Shown here piece after piece: positions 18,139 through 25,770 of a stretch of DNA of 50,323 nt. The first letter of the stretch is position 1. Each line of letters opens with the position of its first letter. The position numbers and the translations under genes are program-made. The notes under the pieces are model-generated. The model was not told the DNA's origin, made no database searches, and saw only the letters and a program-made list of their open reading frames with translations. This DNA is from Planctomycetota bacterium (GTDB lineage Bacteria > Planctomycetota > J058 > JAJDCP01). The stretch covers positions 1 to 50,323 of the forward strand of contig JAJDCP010000071.1 of assembly GCA_029260765.1 (NCBI GenBank), given 5' to 3'.

Positions 18139-21100
18139 GTGCTCAAAGGGGGCCTCAGGCTAGACATCTACCGCAAGAAGCAGTTCCTGCGCACCTACAA
18201 GCTCACGCTCGACCAGCTCGCTCGCGGAATCCTGGTTGGCCGGGCGCCGGGTAGTGATTTGCGTCTGGAAGATGCTGAGGGCATCGCTGAGCGCCAGTCG
18301 CTGTTTCTGGCGCGCACCGATGGCTTCCGCATCCGTGAGCTCAGCGCGGGCGAAGGGTCGCGACCGACTGTTTTTGCCCCCTATGAGAACGGGGGTTATA
18401 CACGGAAGGTCACGCTCAAGCGGGGTGAAGAGCTTCTGCTGACGCCGCGGGCCGCGTTGCGCTGGGGCGAGTACATAGCGATCTGCAATCCGTTGGGAAG
18501 CGAGACCTCCGAAGAAGAGATTCCGACGGCTTCCCTGGCGGCAGGGGGTCTGCCCTTGTCTCCGAGCGACCGGACAGAAACGCACGATGGCAAGACGTTC
18601 CGCTTCTCCGTCGAGAACCTTCCCGCTGACGCGCAGCCCGCGGACACGGCTCCCGTCCCGGCCTCGGCTTCCGTCCCAGCAGCTGATTCCGAGAACGAGC
18701 CCAGTGACTTCGAGGCAACGCTCGATGTCGATGCGAGCAAGCTGCGGAAATGGAAACAGTCCGTCGAACCCAAAGTGCGTTCGATGGACGACTCGGGCGG
18801 CACGCTGGCTCTCGACGAGAAGAATCTCGAGAGCTACCGGAAGGCCATGGGCGGGGAAGGGGCAGGCGCCGACGCCATGGCGGGGGCTCTCGCGCTGGAT
18901 CCGCCTACGCGGGGAATCAGTCGGTCGACGGTCAACATCGGTCCAGACAAACTGAAGGCCTGGCGCGAATACACCGGCCTGAACGCTCCGTCGATCAGCA
19001 CGAGCGCGGCGCAACCGACGGAGGAGGGCCCCACTCTCAACATCAGCCCCGAGAACCTGCATGCGCTGTCGCAGGAGCCAATCACGCCCGGGTCGCAGGT
19101 CGAAGAGGCGGGCCCGACTGTCAATATCGGACCTGAGGCACTGCAGGCCTGGTCATCCGGCTCTGGATCGCAAGCCCTGCCCAGCGTTCCTCCGGCGGCC
19201 GGGTTGCAGGAAGATTCGAGCGGCCCGACCTTTGATGTCGGCCCGGAGGATCTCAAAGCCTGGCAAGCTCAAGGAGCCGGCAAAGTGGAAGAGGCCGGGC
19301 CTACGGTCAACATCGGCCCGGAGAGCCTGCGCGCGTTGACGGCTGCCCCTGAAGTCTACGGCGGCAGCTATACCAACTTCGACGACGTGTCTGAGGCTGA
19401 GGATGCGGGGCCGACGGTCAATATCGGACCGGAGAGACTGCGTGCCTTGACCGCGATGGAGCCCGGCGCCACGGCCTTCCCCGGGGCAGATCCGGCCCCG
19501 CCCCCCGCGCAGCCTTCCTCGTTGGCAGCGCCACCCGGGCAACGCGGATCAGGCGTGCAAGCAGGCCCGATGGTGCAGCCAGGAACCGGAGGCCATCCGA
19601 TTCCTGGCATCGCGGCGGGCCAACCGGGCACAGGACGGCATCCGATCCCACCCCCATCCGGACGGCAACCCGAACCGCCCGCTTCGGGGAGGCAACCGTT
19701 GCCTCCGGCCTCGGGGCGGCAACTGCCACCACCATCTGCCAGTGCATCGGAACGGTTGGCCCGCATGGCCGCGCCGATCAGTGGCAGGAACCCGCTCCCT
19801 GTTGTCGCTCCACCGGCGTCGGGTCGGCAGCCTCCGCCTGCCCCCAAGGCGAGCTCAACACCGAAAGCAGCCAGTGGTGTGGTACCGAAGATCCTGATCC
19901 GCCGTGAGGGTGTCGCCACGCGCGACGAAGATGCCTGCGAGACGGTCTTCTTCCGCGGCAAGACTGCTGACGCGATCCTGGGTAAGGATTCGGCATCGGC
20001 TGCGAGTCCGGCACCGCCTTCCTCCGCCCCGGCTTCGGGTCGCGGACCGGTCGTTCCAGCGCCGGCTCCTGTAGTTGAGCATCAGTCCTCGGGCCGGGTG
20101 CCACCCAGCGCTCCCGAAACTCCGCATCAGCGGCCATCCGACCGTTACGGCACGGGTCGTGCGACTGAGTCCACCCCGGGGATCGAGCTCGAGTCTAGGG
20201 CTCAAGCCCTCTCACGGGCCCGCAACCTCAAGCAGCGCTCGCAGCGTTCGCCGGCACTCTCGGACCCCGATTTCGGGGAGGTGCCTCGCGTCGCTCCCAG
20301 CGCGGCTGAGCCGGGCGCTGACTCGGATGTGCCGGACTTCAGCGACGGAGACGCACCCAAGCCGCACACGCGCAGGCTGCAGGCCGCCGACCGTGGAGAC
20401 AACCTGGCTGCGGCGATCCGGACGGCAACACGGCGGAACTACACGGACGATGAGCCGACCATCGACGAACCCATCCCGGCGGCTTTGCTTCCAGACACAC
20501 TGCATTCGGATGCCGAAGCAGACTTTGATGTCGAAGCGGTGGGAGTTGAGGATATAGCTCCTCCCGCTCCCCGCACATCGACGAAACGGTCCAAGCCGCC
20601 GCGCATGACCCAGCGCTCGAGGCCGGCAGCCGATGGCCGTAGGTATGCCCGGGCCCCTCGGTTGTTCGACGGCATCAGCCAGACCATCTTCCCGTTGACC
20701 TCCCCGAGCTGCAGGATCGGCCGGGGTGACGACATGGACCTGGTGGTCAAAGACCGTTCGGTCTCCAAACATCACGCCACGATCCACTACCAGGATGGCG
20801 TCGTGACCGTGACGGACCATGAGAGCCGCAACCGCACACGCATCTTCAACCGTTTGATCGACCCCCTGGTTCCGACCACGCTCAAAGATGGCGACCTGGT
20901 GTTCCTGGGTAAGGCCGAGCTGGTGTTTCTCGCCAGCGGCCGGCCGGAGGTGGAAGGCCCGCACTGTGACGACAAGCTGGCAGAGCGGCTGGTGCGCACT
21001 GAGACCCTGGCGATGACCTTGCTCGATGGTGCCTTGATCACCGCTGGCGAGAACAAGCGCCGCCTGCTTGAGCAGCTGCTGGTCGATGGGGCGTTGAGTC

Positions 21101-21225
21101 CACGGCAATGGGGCGAGTTCGCGCTCACCCCCAAGCGCGGCACCAGCTTGCTGACGCTGACCGCCGGAGTGCTGGTGATGCTTGTGCTGATCGGTGTGCT
21201 GGCCATCCTGGTTTTCTGGAAGTGA
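18139..21225 (+). CDS. Long two-FHA-domain membrane protein with TVNIGPE-type linker repeats
   Basis: About 1028 residues. Residues ~1-110 look like a divergent FHA fold (LRLDIYRKKQFLRTYKLTL, ILVGRAPGSDLRLEDAE) that lacks the usual Ser/His binding pair. Residues ~190-440 carry about eight copies of a motif of the form (G)PTVNIGPExLxAL. Residues ~440-800 are Pro/Ala/Ser-rich, with repeated PPASGRQP. A more typical FHA domain lies at ~850-935 (CRIGRGDDMDLVVKD, VSKHHATIHYQDG, with SRNRT in place of SxNGT). One C-terminal membrane helix (TLTAGVLVMLVLIGVLAILVF) ends the protein. GTG with GAGG eight bases upstream is chosen; the frame stays open back to 17974. FHA domains bind phosphothreonine, so this is probably a reader or substrate of the kinases in the cell. 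Confidence 0.8.
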   Translation: MLKGGLRLDIYRKKQFLRTYKLTLDQLARGILVGRAPGSDLRLEDAEGIAERQSLFLARTDGFRIRELSAGEGSRPTVFAPYENGGYTRKVTLKRGEELLLTPRAALRWGEYIAICNPLGSETSEEEIPTASLAAGGLPLSPSDRTETHDGKTFRFSVENLPADAQPADTAPVPASASVPAADSENEPSDFEATLDVDASKLRKWKQSVEPKVRSMDDSGGTLALDEKNLESYRKAMGGEGAGADAMAGALALDPPTRGISRSTVNIGPDKLKAWREYTGLNAPSISTSAAQPTEEGPTLNISPENLHALSQEPITPGSQVEEAGPTVNIGPEALQAWSSGSGSQALPSVPPAAGLQEDSSGPTFDVGPEDLKAWQAQGAGKVEEAGPTVNIGPESLRALTAAPEVYGGSYTNFDDVSEAEDAGPTVNIGPERLRALTAMEPGATAFPGADPAPPPAQPSSLAAPPGQRGSGVQAGPMVQPGTGGHPIPGIAAGQPGTGRHPIPPPSGRQPEPPASGRQPLPPASGRQLPPPSASASERLARMAAPISGRNPLPVVAPPASGRQPPPAPKASSTPKAASGVVPKILIRREGVATRDEDACETVFFRGKTADAILGKDSASAASPAPPSSAPASGRGPVVPAPAPVVEHQSSGRVPPSAPETPHQRPSDRYGTGRATESTPGIELESRAQALSRARNLKQRSQRSPALSDPDFGEVPRVAPSAAEPGADSDVPDFSDGDAPKPHTRRLQAADRGDNLAAAIRTATRRNYTDDEPTIDEPIPAALLPDTLHSDAEADFDVEAVGVEDIAPPAPRTSTKRSKPPRMTQRSRPAADGRRYARAPRLFDGISQTIFPLTSPSCRIGRGDDMDLVVKDRSVSKHHATIHYQDGVVTVTDHESRNRTRIFNRLIDPLVPTTLKDGDLVFLGKAELVFLASGRPEVEGPHCDDKLAERLVRTETLAMTLLDGALITAGENKRRLLEQLLVDGALSPRQWGEFALTPKRGTSLLTLTAGVLVMLVLIGVLAILVFWK
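18721..19449 (+). repeat. Degenerate coding repeats with the core TVNIGPExLxAL
   Basis: Six clear copies (STVNIGPDKLKAW, PTLNISPENLHAL, PTVNIGPEALQAW, PTFDVGPEDLKAW, PTVNIGPESLRAL, PTVNIGPERLRAL) and two weaker ones at the start (LDVDASKLRKW, LALDEKNLESY) occur at irregular spacing. The central threonine is kept in all six clear copies. Confidence 0.85.
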
Positions 21226-21304
21226 CTTGCAAGCCCGGCCAGGCTCCGGTAGGCTTCGCAAGCTCGGGGGCCGCGCATACGGGGCCGCAAGCGAGGGATA
21301 TCAC

Positions 21305-21742
21305 ATGGCGAGTAATAAAGACCCGCACGAAGACTACGTGATCCATAAGAAGCCGCGCAGCGATGGCTGGGCCGTGCTCCCCGCCGAGGCGCCGCTGCCC
21401 GAAGACCCCAATGAGCCTCATGAGCTGCGCGAGTTGCTTGTCGACTATCTGCGCGATGCTCTGGTCGCTCTGGCCTTGAAAAAACGCGGCCTGGCAGAGT
21501 TTCTGCTCAATCGTGCCGCTGAGATCCAGCCCGATCATTCCGACGTCGATCTCGGGCGTCGCAAGGCCAAAGCCATCCGCCCGTCACCGTCGACGGTCGA
21601 GGCGATCTGCGGACCTGGTGAGACCACTGTCCTGCCCGAGAACTTCGCGATCATCGCGGACAAGGGTTCCGCCTACACGGTCGAATACTTCGAGAAGTGT
21701 GATCTGAGCATCGACCCGTCCTGGCTCAACCAAGGCGTCTAG
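21305..21742 (+). CDS. Hypothetical 145-residue protein
   Basis: A soluble, mildly acidic protein. The ATG has GAGGGA seven bases upstream. The central region (LRELLVDYLRDALVALALKK, GLAEFLLNRAAEIQP) is helical and amphipathic, a little like a single TPR hairpin; the C-terminal part contains an aromatic beta-like segment (AYTVEYFEKCDLSIDP). I recognise no family. It follows the long FHA gene by about 80 bases on the same strand and may be co-transcribed. Its last 17 bases overlap the end of the gene on the opposite strand. Confidence 0.6.
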   Translation: MASNKDPHEDYVIHKKPRSDGWAVLPAEAPLPEDPNEPHELRELLVDYLRDALVALALKKRGLAEFLLNRAAEIQPDHSDVDLGRRKAKAIRPSPSTVEAICGPGETTVLPENFAIIADKGSAYTVEYFEKCDLSIDPSWLNQGV

Positions 21743-22154
21743 AGGGCCCTTCAAACAGGGGAATCAACCCCCGGCAGATCTCTTCCAGGTGGCGCTTGAG
21801 CCGTGCGCTATCGATCCCGTGCAGCGCAAGCTCGGCGGCGCACCAGGGAACTGTCCCGCAGTCAGGCAGGAAGCGGACCAATAAGCGGTCCGCGCTCAAG
21901 CGCAAGCTCTGCACACCCTCGTCCCAGGTCGCATAGCGTGGATCCGACACATCGAGATAGACGCGCATGCGGCGTCGAGTGCACCGGCGTAGGCGCTGCA
22001 GGCTGCGAGCGACGAAAAGCTGCCGCCCACGTCCCGCTGGACTTTGGGTCGGCGGTGCTTGGCTGAGCAAGAGCGCTCCATCGAAGACTTCCAGGTTGCG
22101 GACGGTGAACCTCAAGCGGCGGCGTACCATCGGGCTGTTGATCGTCAACGGCAT
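21726..22154 (-). CDS. Hypothetical 142-residue basic protein
   Basis: A very arginine-rich protein (RRRLRFTVRNLEVFDGALL, LQRLRRCTRRRMRVYLDVSD). The ATG chosen is preceded by AAGGAG; the frame stays open upstream through repeated DNA that is unlikely to be coding. The middle part (YLDVSDPRYATWDEGVQSLR ... ADRLLVRFLPDCGTVPW) suggests an alpha/beta fold. No family is recognised. It is convergent with, and overlaps by 17 bases, the hypothetical gene before it, and it is transcribed away from the repeat-rich gap on its right. Confidence 0.5.
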   Translation of the reverse strand: MPLTINSPMVRRRLRFTVRNLEVFDGALLLSQAPPTQSPAGRGRQLFVARSLQRLRRCTRRRMRVYLDVSDPRYATWDEGVQSLRLSADRLLVRFLPDCGTVPWCAAELALHGIDSARLKRHLEEICRGLIPLFEGPSRRLG

Positions 22155-22217
22155 GTGTGTTTTCTCCTTCCATGGTGCCGCAGAGCAGAGCACACGCTGT
22201 GCCAGGCCAGATTGCCC

Positions 22218-22247
22218 CCTGTAGCGTCGGTCTATGACCGACGAGAA
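22218..22247 (+). repeat. Palindromic repeat, copy 1
   Basis: The unit begins CCTGTAG and contains the perfect inverted arms CGTCGGTC / GACCGACG around TAT. A second copy 214 bases to the right matches it in 29 of 30 positions. The form is that of a REP-like interspersed palindrome. Confidence 0.7.
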
Positions 22248-22292
22248 GGCCGATCTGCAGGAATGACCTTTCTTCTCGCTGGGGGGGTACTC

Positions 22293-22341
22293 CTCGAGGA
22301 CTCGGACGCTTCGCTCTCCCGCAAGCGACGGGTCCGAGTCC
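22293..22341. repeat. Hairpin repeat related to the inverted copy at 22658-22681
   Basis: The arms GGACTCGGAC (22298-22307) and GTCCGAGTCC (22332-22341) pair perfectly over 10 bases. The left 24 bases (22293-22316) recur in inverted orientation at 22658-22681 with one mismatch. Confidence 0.65.
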
Positions 22342-22431
22342 AGAGCTCCTGACATCGTCAACTCTTGATTGAGGCTTCGCTCCGGGATCTTCGGTCAGGT
22401 TTGGTCGATCCCTTCGATCTGCTGAGAACCG

Positions 22432-22461
22432 CCTGTAGCGTCGGTCTATGATCGACGAGAA
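22432..22461 (+). repeat. Palindromic repeat, copy 2
   Basis: The same 30-base unit as at 22218, with one C-to-T change that breaks one pair of the palindrome (GATCGACG in place of GACCGACG). The bases that follow (AAACCGATC versus GGCCGATC) are also alike, so the repeated unit may be longer. Confidence 0.7.
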
Positions 22462-22519
22462 AACCGATCCGTAAGGCGAACCCAGAATCTCTGGACTCAA
22501 CCCTCGCCAGGGCTCTTTC

Positions 22520-22765
22520 CGGCGCTCGCAGAGGCTGTCTCAGGGAACGTCTGAGGCATCTAGAATCGTCATGCGATGTCAATAGAGCAAATCTGAGAAT
22601 CGTCTAAGAACCGACCGTTCCTCTTGTAGGGGAGGGGTTTACCCCCGCCCGCGGGCGGAGCGAAGCGTCCGAGTCTTCGAGGTGTAAACCTCGCCTCTAC
22701 ATGACAACACAAAGCGATTGTGTGCCGAAATCGTGTTCCCTGAGACAGCCTCTCGCAGAGCGCCG
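22520..22765. repeat. Element bounded by ~30-bp imperfect terminal inverted repeats
   Basis: The left arm (22520-22548) and right arm (22735-22765) are reverse complements with two small indels; the inner 18 bases, GAGGCTGTCTCAGGGAAC, match perfectly. The ~245-base span has no open frame of note and could be a miniature inverted-repeat element or two facing copies of one palindrome family. No target-site duplication is evident. Confidence 0.55.
22625..22701. repeat. Palindrome of the GTAG-GAGG-TTTAC type
   Basis: The outer arms GTAGGGGAGGGGTTTAC and GTAAACCTCGCCTCTAC pair in 14 of 17 positions. The interior contains CCCGCCCGCGGGCGG and the inverted copy of the 22293 repeat. It lies inside the larger inverted-repeat element. 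Confidence 0.6.
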
Positions 22766-22884
22766 CTACAGAAGAAGTCTTCGATTCGTGAGTGCTTCAC
22801 AAAGTTGCTGGTGGTCGCAGCGGATAGTGGCCCCCAGAGTCTTCCGCGATACCAAGTGTACGCCCCACCGACCTGTCGAGGATG

Positions 22885-23116
22885 TGTGCGTAAACCCTGC
22901 AGACACTGTCCGCGAGCAGACGACAGGTATGGACACCCAGCGGACCGGTTTTCCACATAGGGGCCCGCTACCGGGCTCGGCCGGGAAAGCTAAAAAAGCG
23001 GTGGGATCCAGAGAGTTATCCGCGGCCATTACACCCGGCCTCCACGGGTTCTCCACAAAAGATGGGGGCACACTTTGTCGAGTGATGTCGGCAGGTTTTC
23101 CACAAACTGTCCACAG
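22885..23116 (+). other. Candidate replication origin (DnaA-box-like cluster)
   Basis: Two exact matches to the relaxed DnaA box TTWTNCACA (TTTTCCACA) lie at 22949-22957 and 23096-23104. Near matches in the same orientation are TTATCCGCG (23016), TTCTCCACA (23049), CTGTCCACA (23107) and CTGTCCGCG (22906); an inverted near match, TGTGCGTAA, is at 22885. No dnaA, dnaN, gidA or parAB gene is adjacent and no strongly AT-rich unwinding element is seen, so this is a candidate only. Confidence 0.45.
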
Positions 23117-23258
23117 AAACCGTGTCTAGCGGCAGCAGCCATGGAAAACGCGGCGTAACCCGCCGCCGTGCCAGAAAAAAGGCCAGCCGGCGCACTGGGA
23201 ATCTGCCTCTGGGAACGCTACTCTGGACGGCCTGGAATCAGCACTCCGCGAGGAAGCC

Positions 23259-24065
23259 ATGCGTCGTCGTCTGTCTTGTCTGCTCCTGGCCGCAGTCTTC
23301 ACGTGTCTGCTCGGTAGCTGCGGCGACAGCCAGCAGCTGTCCGAGGTTGCCCGCATCCAGCAGGCAGGTGTCTTGCGCGTGGGCATCGATCCGGGCTATC
23401 TGCCCTTCGAAATGAAGACCACCGCGGGCGATCTGATCGGCTTCGACATCGAACTGGCGCGTGCCATCGCAGAGTCGCTGGGGGTGCGCGTCGAATTCCG
23501 TGACACCGAATGGGATGGCATCATCCCGTCGTTGAAGTCGGGCGATATCGACATGATCTGCTCGGGTATGTCGATCACCGAAGAGCGCAAGCAGGCGGTC
23601 CTCTTCTCTGAGCCCTACTTTCAGGTGGGCCAGGCTCTGTTGATCAAGAAGGATAGCGGCTACAGCAGCGTGCAGGACCTCAACGCAGCCGACAAGATCG
23701 TCACGGTCCAGACCGGCACCACGGGTGAGAAGGCTGCCCGTGAGTTTTTGCCCCTGGCGACCATCAAAGGCTTCGACAAGCAGATCGAGGCGGCCCTCGA
23801 AGTGCAAGGCGGTCGGGCGGATGCGCTGGTCTTCGACCAGCCCTTTGTGGCCATCTACCAGAAACGCAATGCGGCGCAGGTCGACGCGCTGATCGAGCCG
23901 TTCACCGAAGAGGCCATCGGGATCGCTTTGCGCCCCAAGGCCCACGACCTCAAAGCGGTGATCGACCGCACCGTTGCGGCCATGAAGGCAGATGGGCGGC
24001 TCGCCGCCCTCGAGCAGAAGCACTTCGTCGAGATGCCCTGGCTCGATCAGATCGGCGAAGACTGA
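23259..24065 (+). CDS. Amino-acid ABC transporter substrate-binding lipoprotein
   Basis: A 268-residue family-3 solute-binding protein (SBP_bac_3). The signal peptide ends in the lipobox LLGSC (Cys21), so it is anchored in a membrane. Family signatures: LRVGIDPGYLPFEM, GFDIELARAIAESLG, EWDGIIPSLKSGDIDMICSG, SITEERKQAVLFSEPYF and VTVQTGTTGEKAA. It should bind a polar amino acid and deliver it to the permease encoded next; the exact ligand cannot be read. The ATG follows GAGGAA. Confidence 0.93.
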   Translation: MRRRLSCLLLAAVFTCLLGSCGDSQQLSEVARIQQAGVLRVGIDPGYLPFEMKTTAGDLIGFDIELARAIAESLGVRVEFRDTEWDGIIPSLKSGDIDMICSGMSITEERKQAVLFSEPYFQVGQALLIKKDSGYSSVQDLNAADKIVTVQTGTTGEKAAREFLPLATIKGFDKQIEAALEVQGGRADALVFDQPFVAIYQKRNAAQVDALIEPFTEEAIGIALRPKAHDLKAVIDRTVAAMKADGRLAALEQKHFVEMPWLDQIGED

Positions 24066-24075
24066 GGGGCGCGTC

Positions 24076-25026
24076 GTGGCTCACCGGGACCGGCGGTCGG
24101 GGAATGGGTTCTGGCAAAGCGCCCCAGGGGCATTTCTGGTCGGTGCGGGGCTGTTTGGCCTGATCTTGTTCCCGCTCGCGTACAGCTTCCATGCCGCCGA
24201 TGAAGAGTGGCGCTGGGATGTGGTCCTCTCGAGCATCGTGACGGTAGGCACCGAGGCCCGCTGTCCTGCCTGTGGGCTCGTTCAGAGCTCGCCGGAAGAT
24301 GGGAGCGCCCACTGCCGCAATCCGGGCTGCTCTGGGCCTGACGATGGCTCGTTGCCCGCCGGAGAGACCGTGGTCAAGCCCGGCCAGCTGGCAGTGGGCC
24401 TGTGGATGACCGTCAAGATCAGCGTTCTGGCCCTGCTGATGGGCTTGCCGTTGGGTCTGGCCGGCGGCCTCAGCCGCCTCTCCAAAAACACGGGCCTGCG
24501 CGCATTCGCAGCCTGCTACGTGGAGGTGGTTCGCAACACGCCCCTGTTGGTGCAGATCTTCGTGGTCTACTATGTCTTCGGCCGCGTGATCGATAGCTTC
24601 ATTGATCCCCAACTGTGGAACGCGCAGCGGCCCTTTCTGCTGGGAGCGCTGGCCCTGGCCGTGTTCTCCGGCGCCTACATCACCGAGATCGTGCGGGCGG
24701 GCATCCTCGGCGTCGACGTCGGCCAGAGCGAAGCCGCGCGCGCCTTGGGTTTGAGCCATTTCCAGACCATGCAACAGGTCGTGCTTCCCCAGGCACTCAA
24801 GCGCATCTTGCCGCCGCTGACCGGCCAGTGTATCTCGTTGATCAAAGACTCCAGCTTGTGCTCAGTCATCAGCGTCGTCGAGCTGGCCAAGGCTGGCCGG
24901 AACCTCGTCGCATTCAACTTTCGTAGCTTCGAGGTCTGGTTCACGGTCGCTTTTTTGTACTTCATTGTGATCTTACCGATCAGTCTGATCGTGCGGCGGA
25001 TGGAGAAGAAGAATGCCGCTGATTGA
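24076..25026 (+). CDS. Amino-acid ABC transporter permease with a four-cysteine insert
   Basis: A 316-residue HisM/GlnP-type permease. After TM1 (~16-38) there is an unusual ~60-residue loop with Cys63-x2-Cys66-x13-Cys80-x4-Cys85 (RCPACG ... HCRNPGC), which looks like a zinc-ribbon. The core permease domain then follows (TVKISVLALLMGLPLGLAGG, YVEVVRNTPLLVQIFVVYY), with the EAA loop ARALGLSHFQTMQQVVLPQA and three to four further TM helices. The GTG start lies six bases after GAGGGG. It ends inside the ATPase gene with a 14-base overlap. Confidence 0.9.
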   Translation: MAHRDRRSGNGFWQSAPGAFLVGAGLFGLILFPLAYSFHAADEEWRWDVVLSSIVTVGTEARCPACGLVQSSPEDGSAHCRNPGCSGPDDGSLPAGETVVKPGQLAVGLWMTVKISVLALLMGLPLGLAGGLSRLSKNTGLRAFAACYVEVVRNTPLLVQIFVVYYVFGRVIDSFIDPQLWNAQRPFLLGALALAVFSGAYITEIVRAGILGVDVGQSEAARALGLSHFQTMQQVVLPQALKRILPPLTGQCISLIKDSSLCSVISVVELAKAGRNLVAFNFRSFEVWFTVAFLYFIVILPISLIVRRMEKKNAAD

Positions 25027-25759
25027 GGTCAAGGGCGTCTACAAGACCTTCCCGGCCCGGGGCGATGCGCCGGCGGTCGAAGCGCTGTGCGACATCGAGC
25101 TTGCGGTGGAAGAACGCGAAGTGATCGTGGTGATCGGTCCCTCCGGATCGGGCAAGAGCACTCTGCTGCGCACTCTGAACCGGCTCGAAGAGATCGACAG
25201 CGGCAGCATCATGATCGACAACCTCGACCTCTACGGTGGGCGCAGGAACCTCGATGCGATCCGGGCCGAGGTCGGCATGGTGTTTCAGCGCTTCCACCTC
25301 TTTGCCCACCTGAATGTGTTGGACAACCTGACGATGGCACAGAGGGTGGTGCGTAAGCGTGGGGAAACCGCCAGCATCGAGAAGGCGCGGGCGCTGCTGG
25401 CGAAGGTGGGGCTGAGCGACAAAGCGGCTTCCTTTCCCCATCAGCTCTCGGGCGGGCAGCAACAACGCGTGGCGATTGCCCGTGCGCTGGCGATGGATCC
25501 GAAGATCATGCTTTTCGACGAGCCGACCTCTGCCCTCGATCCCGAGATGGTCGGCGAGGTGCTCGAGGTGATGCGTGCGTTGGCCGGCGAAGGCATGACG
25601 ATGCTGTGCGCCACCCATGAGATGGGTTTCGCCCGCGAGGTGTGCGAGCGCGTGGTCTTCATGGACCATGGCCGCATCGTTGAGACCGGTCCCCCGTCCG
25701 AGCTGTTCGACAATCCGAAGACTGAGCGCCTGCAAGATTTCCTCAGCAAGGTGCTGTGA
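25013..25759 (+). CDS. Amino-acid ABC transporter ATP-binding protein (GlnQ/HisP type)
   Basis: A 248-residue ATPase with all motifs: Walker A GPSGSGKST, Q-loop in GMVFQRFHLFAHLNVLDNL, signature LSGGQQQR, Walker B IMLFDEPTSALDPE, and switch histidine in CATHEMGFA. It drives uptake through the preceding permease. The ATG lies within the 3' end of the permease gene. The stop overlaps a possible GTG of the downstream NTPase gene, so the transporter and the NTPase/TPR pair may be one transcript. Confidence 0.95.
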   Translation: MPLIEVKGVYKTFPARGDAPAVEALCDIELAVEEREVIVVIGPSGSGKSTLLRTLNRLEEIDSGSIMIDNLDLYGGRRNLDAIRAEVGMVFQRFHLFAHLNVLDNLTMAQRVVRKRGETASIEKARALLAKVGLSDKAASFPHQLSGGQQQRVAIARALAMDPKIMLFDEPTSALDPEMVGEVLEVMRALAGEGMTMLCATHEMGFAREVCERVVFMDHGRIVETGPPSELFDNPKTERLQDFLSKVL

Positions 25760-25770
25760 CGGAGCCTGCT

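Larger units (their letters stand above)
22155..23258. other. Gene-free 1.1 kb region: palindromic repeats (left) and DnaA-box-like cluster (right)
   Basis: No credible gene is present; the short open frames run through repeats and lack ribosome sites. From 22218 to ~22770 there are several palindromic, probably interspersed, elements. From ~22885 to 23116 there are seven 9-mers close to the DnaA box. The flanking genes are transcribed away from the region on both sides. It is by far the longest non-coding stretch in the window. Confidence 0.75.

Noticed and set aside
22155..22700. Several short open frames in the gene-free region
   Set aside because: They run through the palindromic repeats, so similar residues recur (for example DHRPTLQ and GHRPTLQ) only because the DNA is repeated.
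22625..22701. A Rho-independent terminator
   Set aside because: No gene ends nearby on either strand and there is no T-run; it fits a repeat family better.
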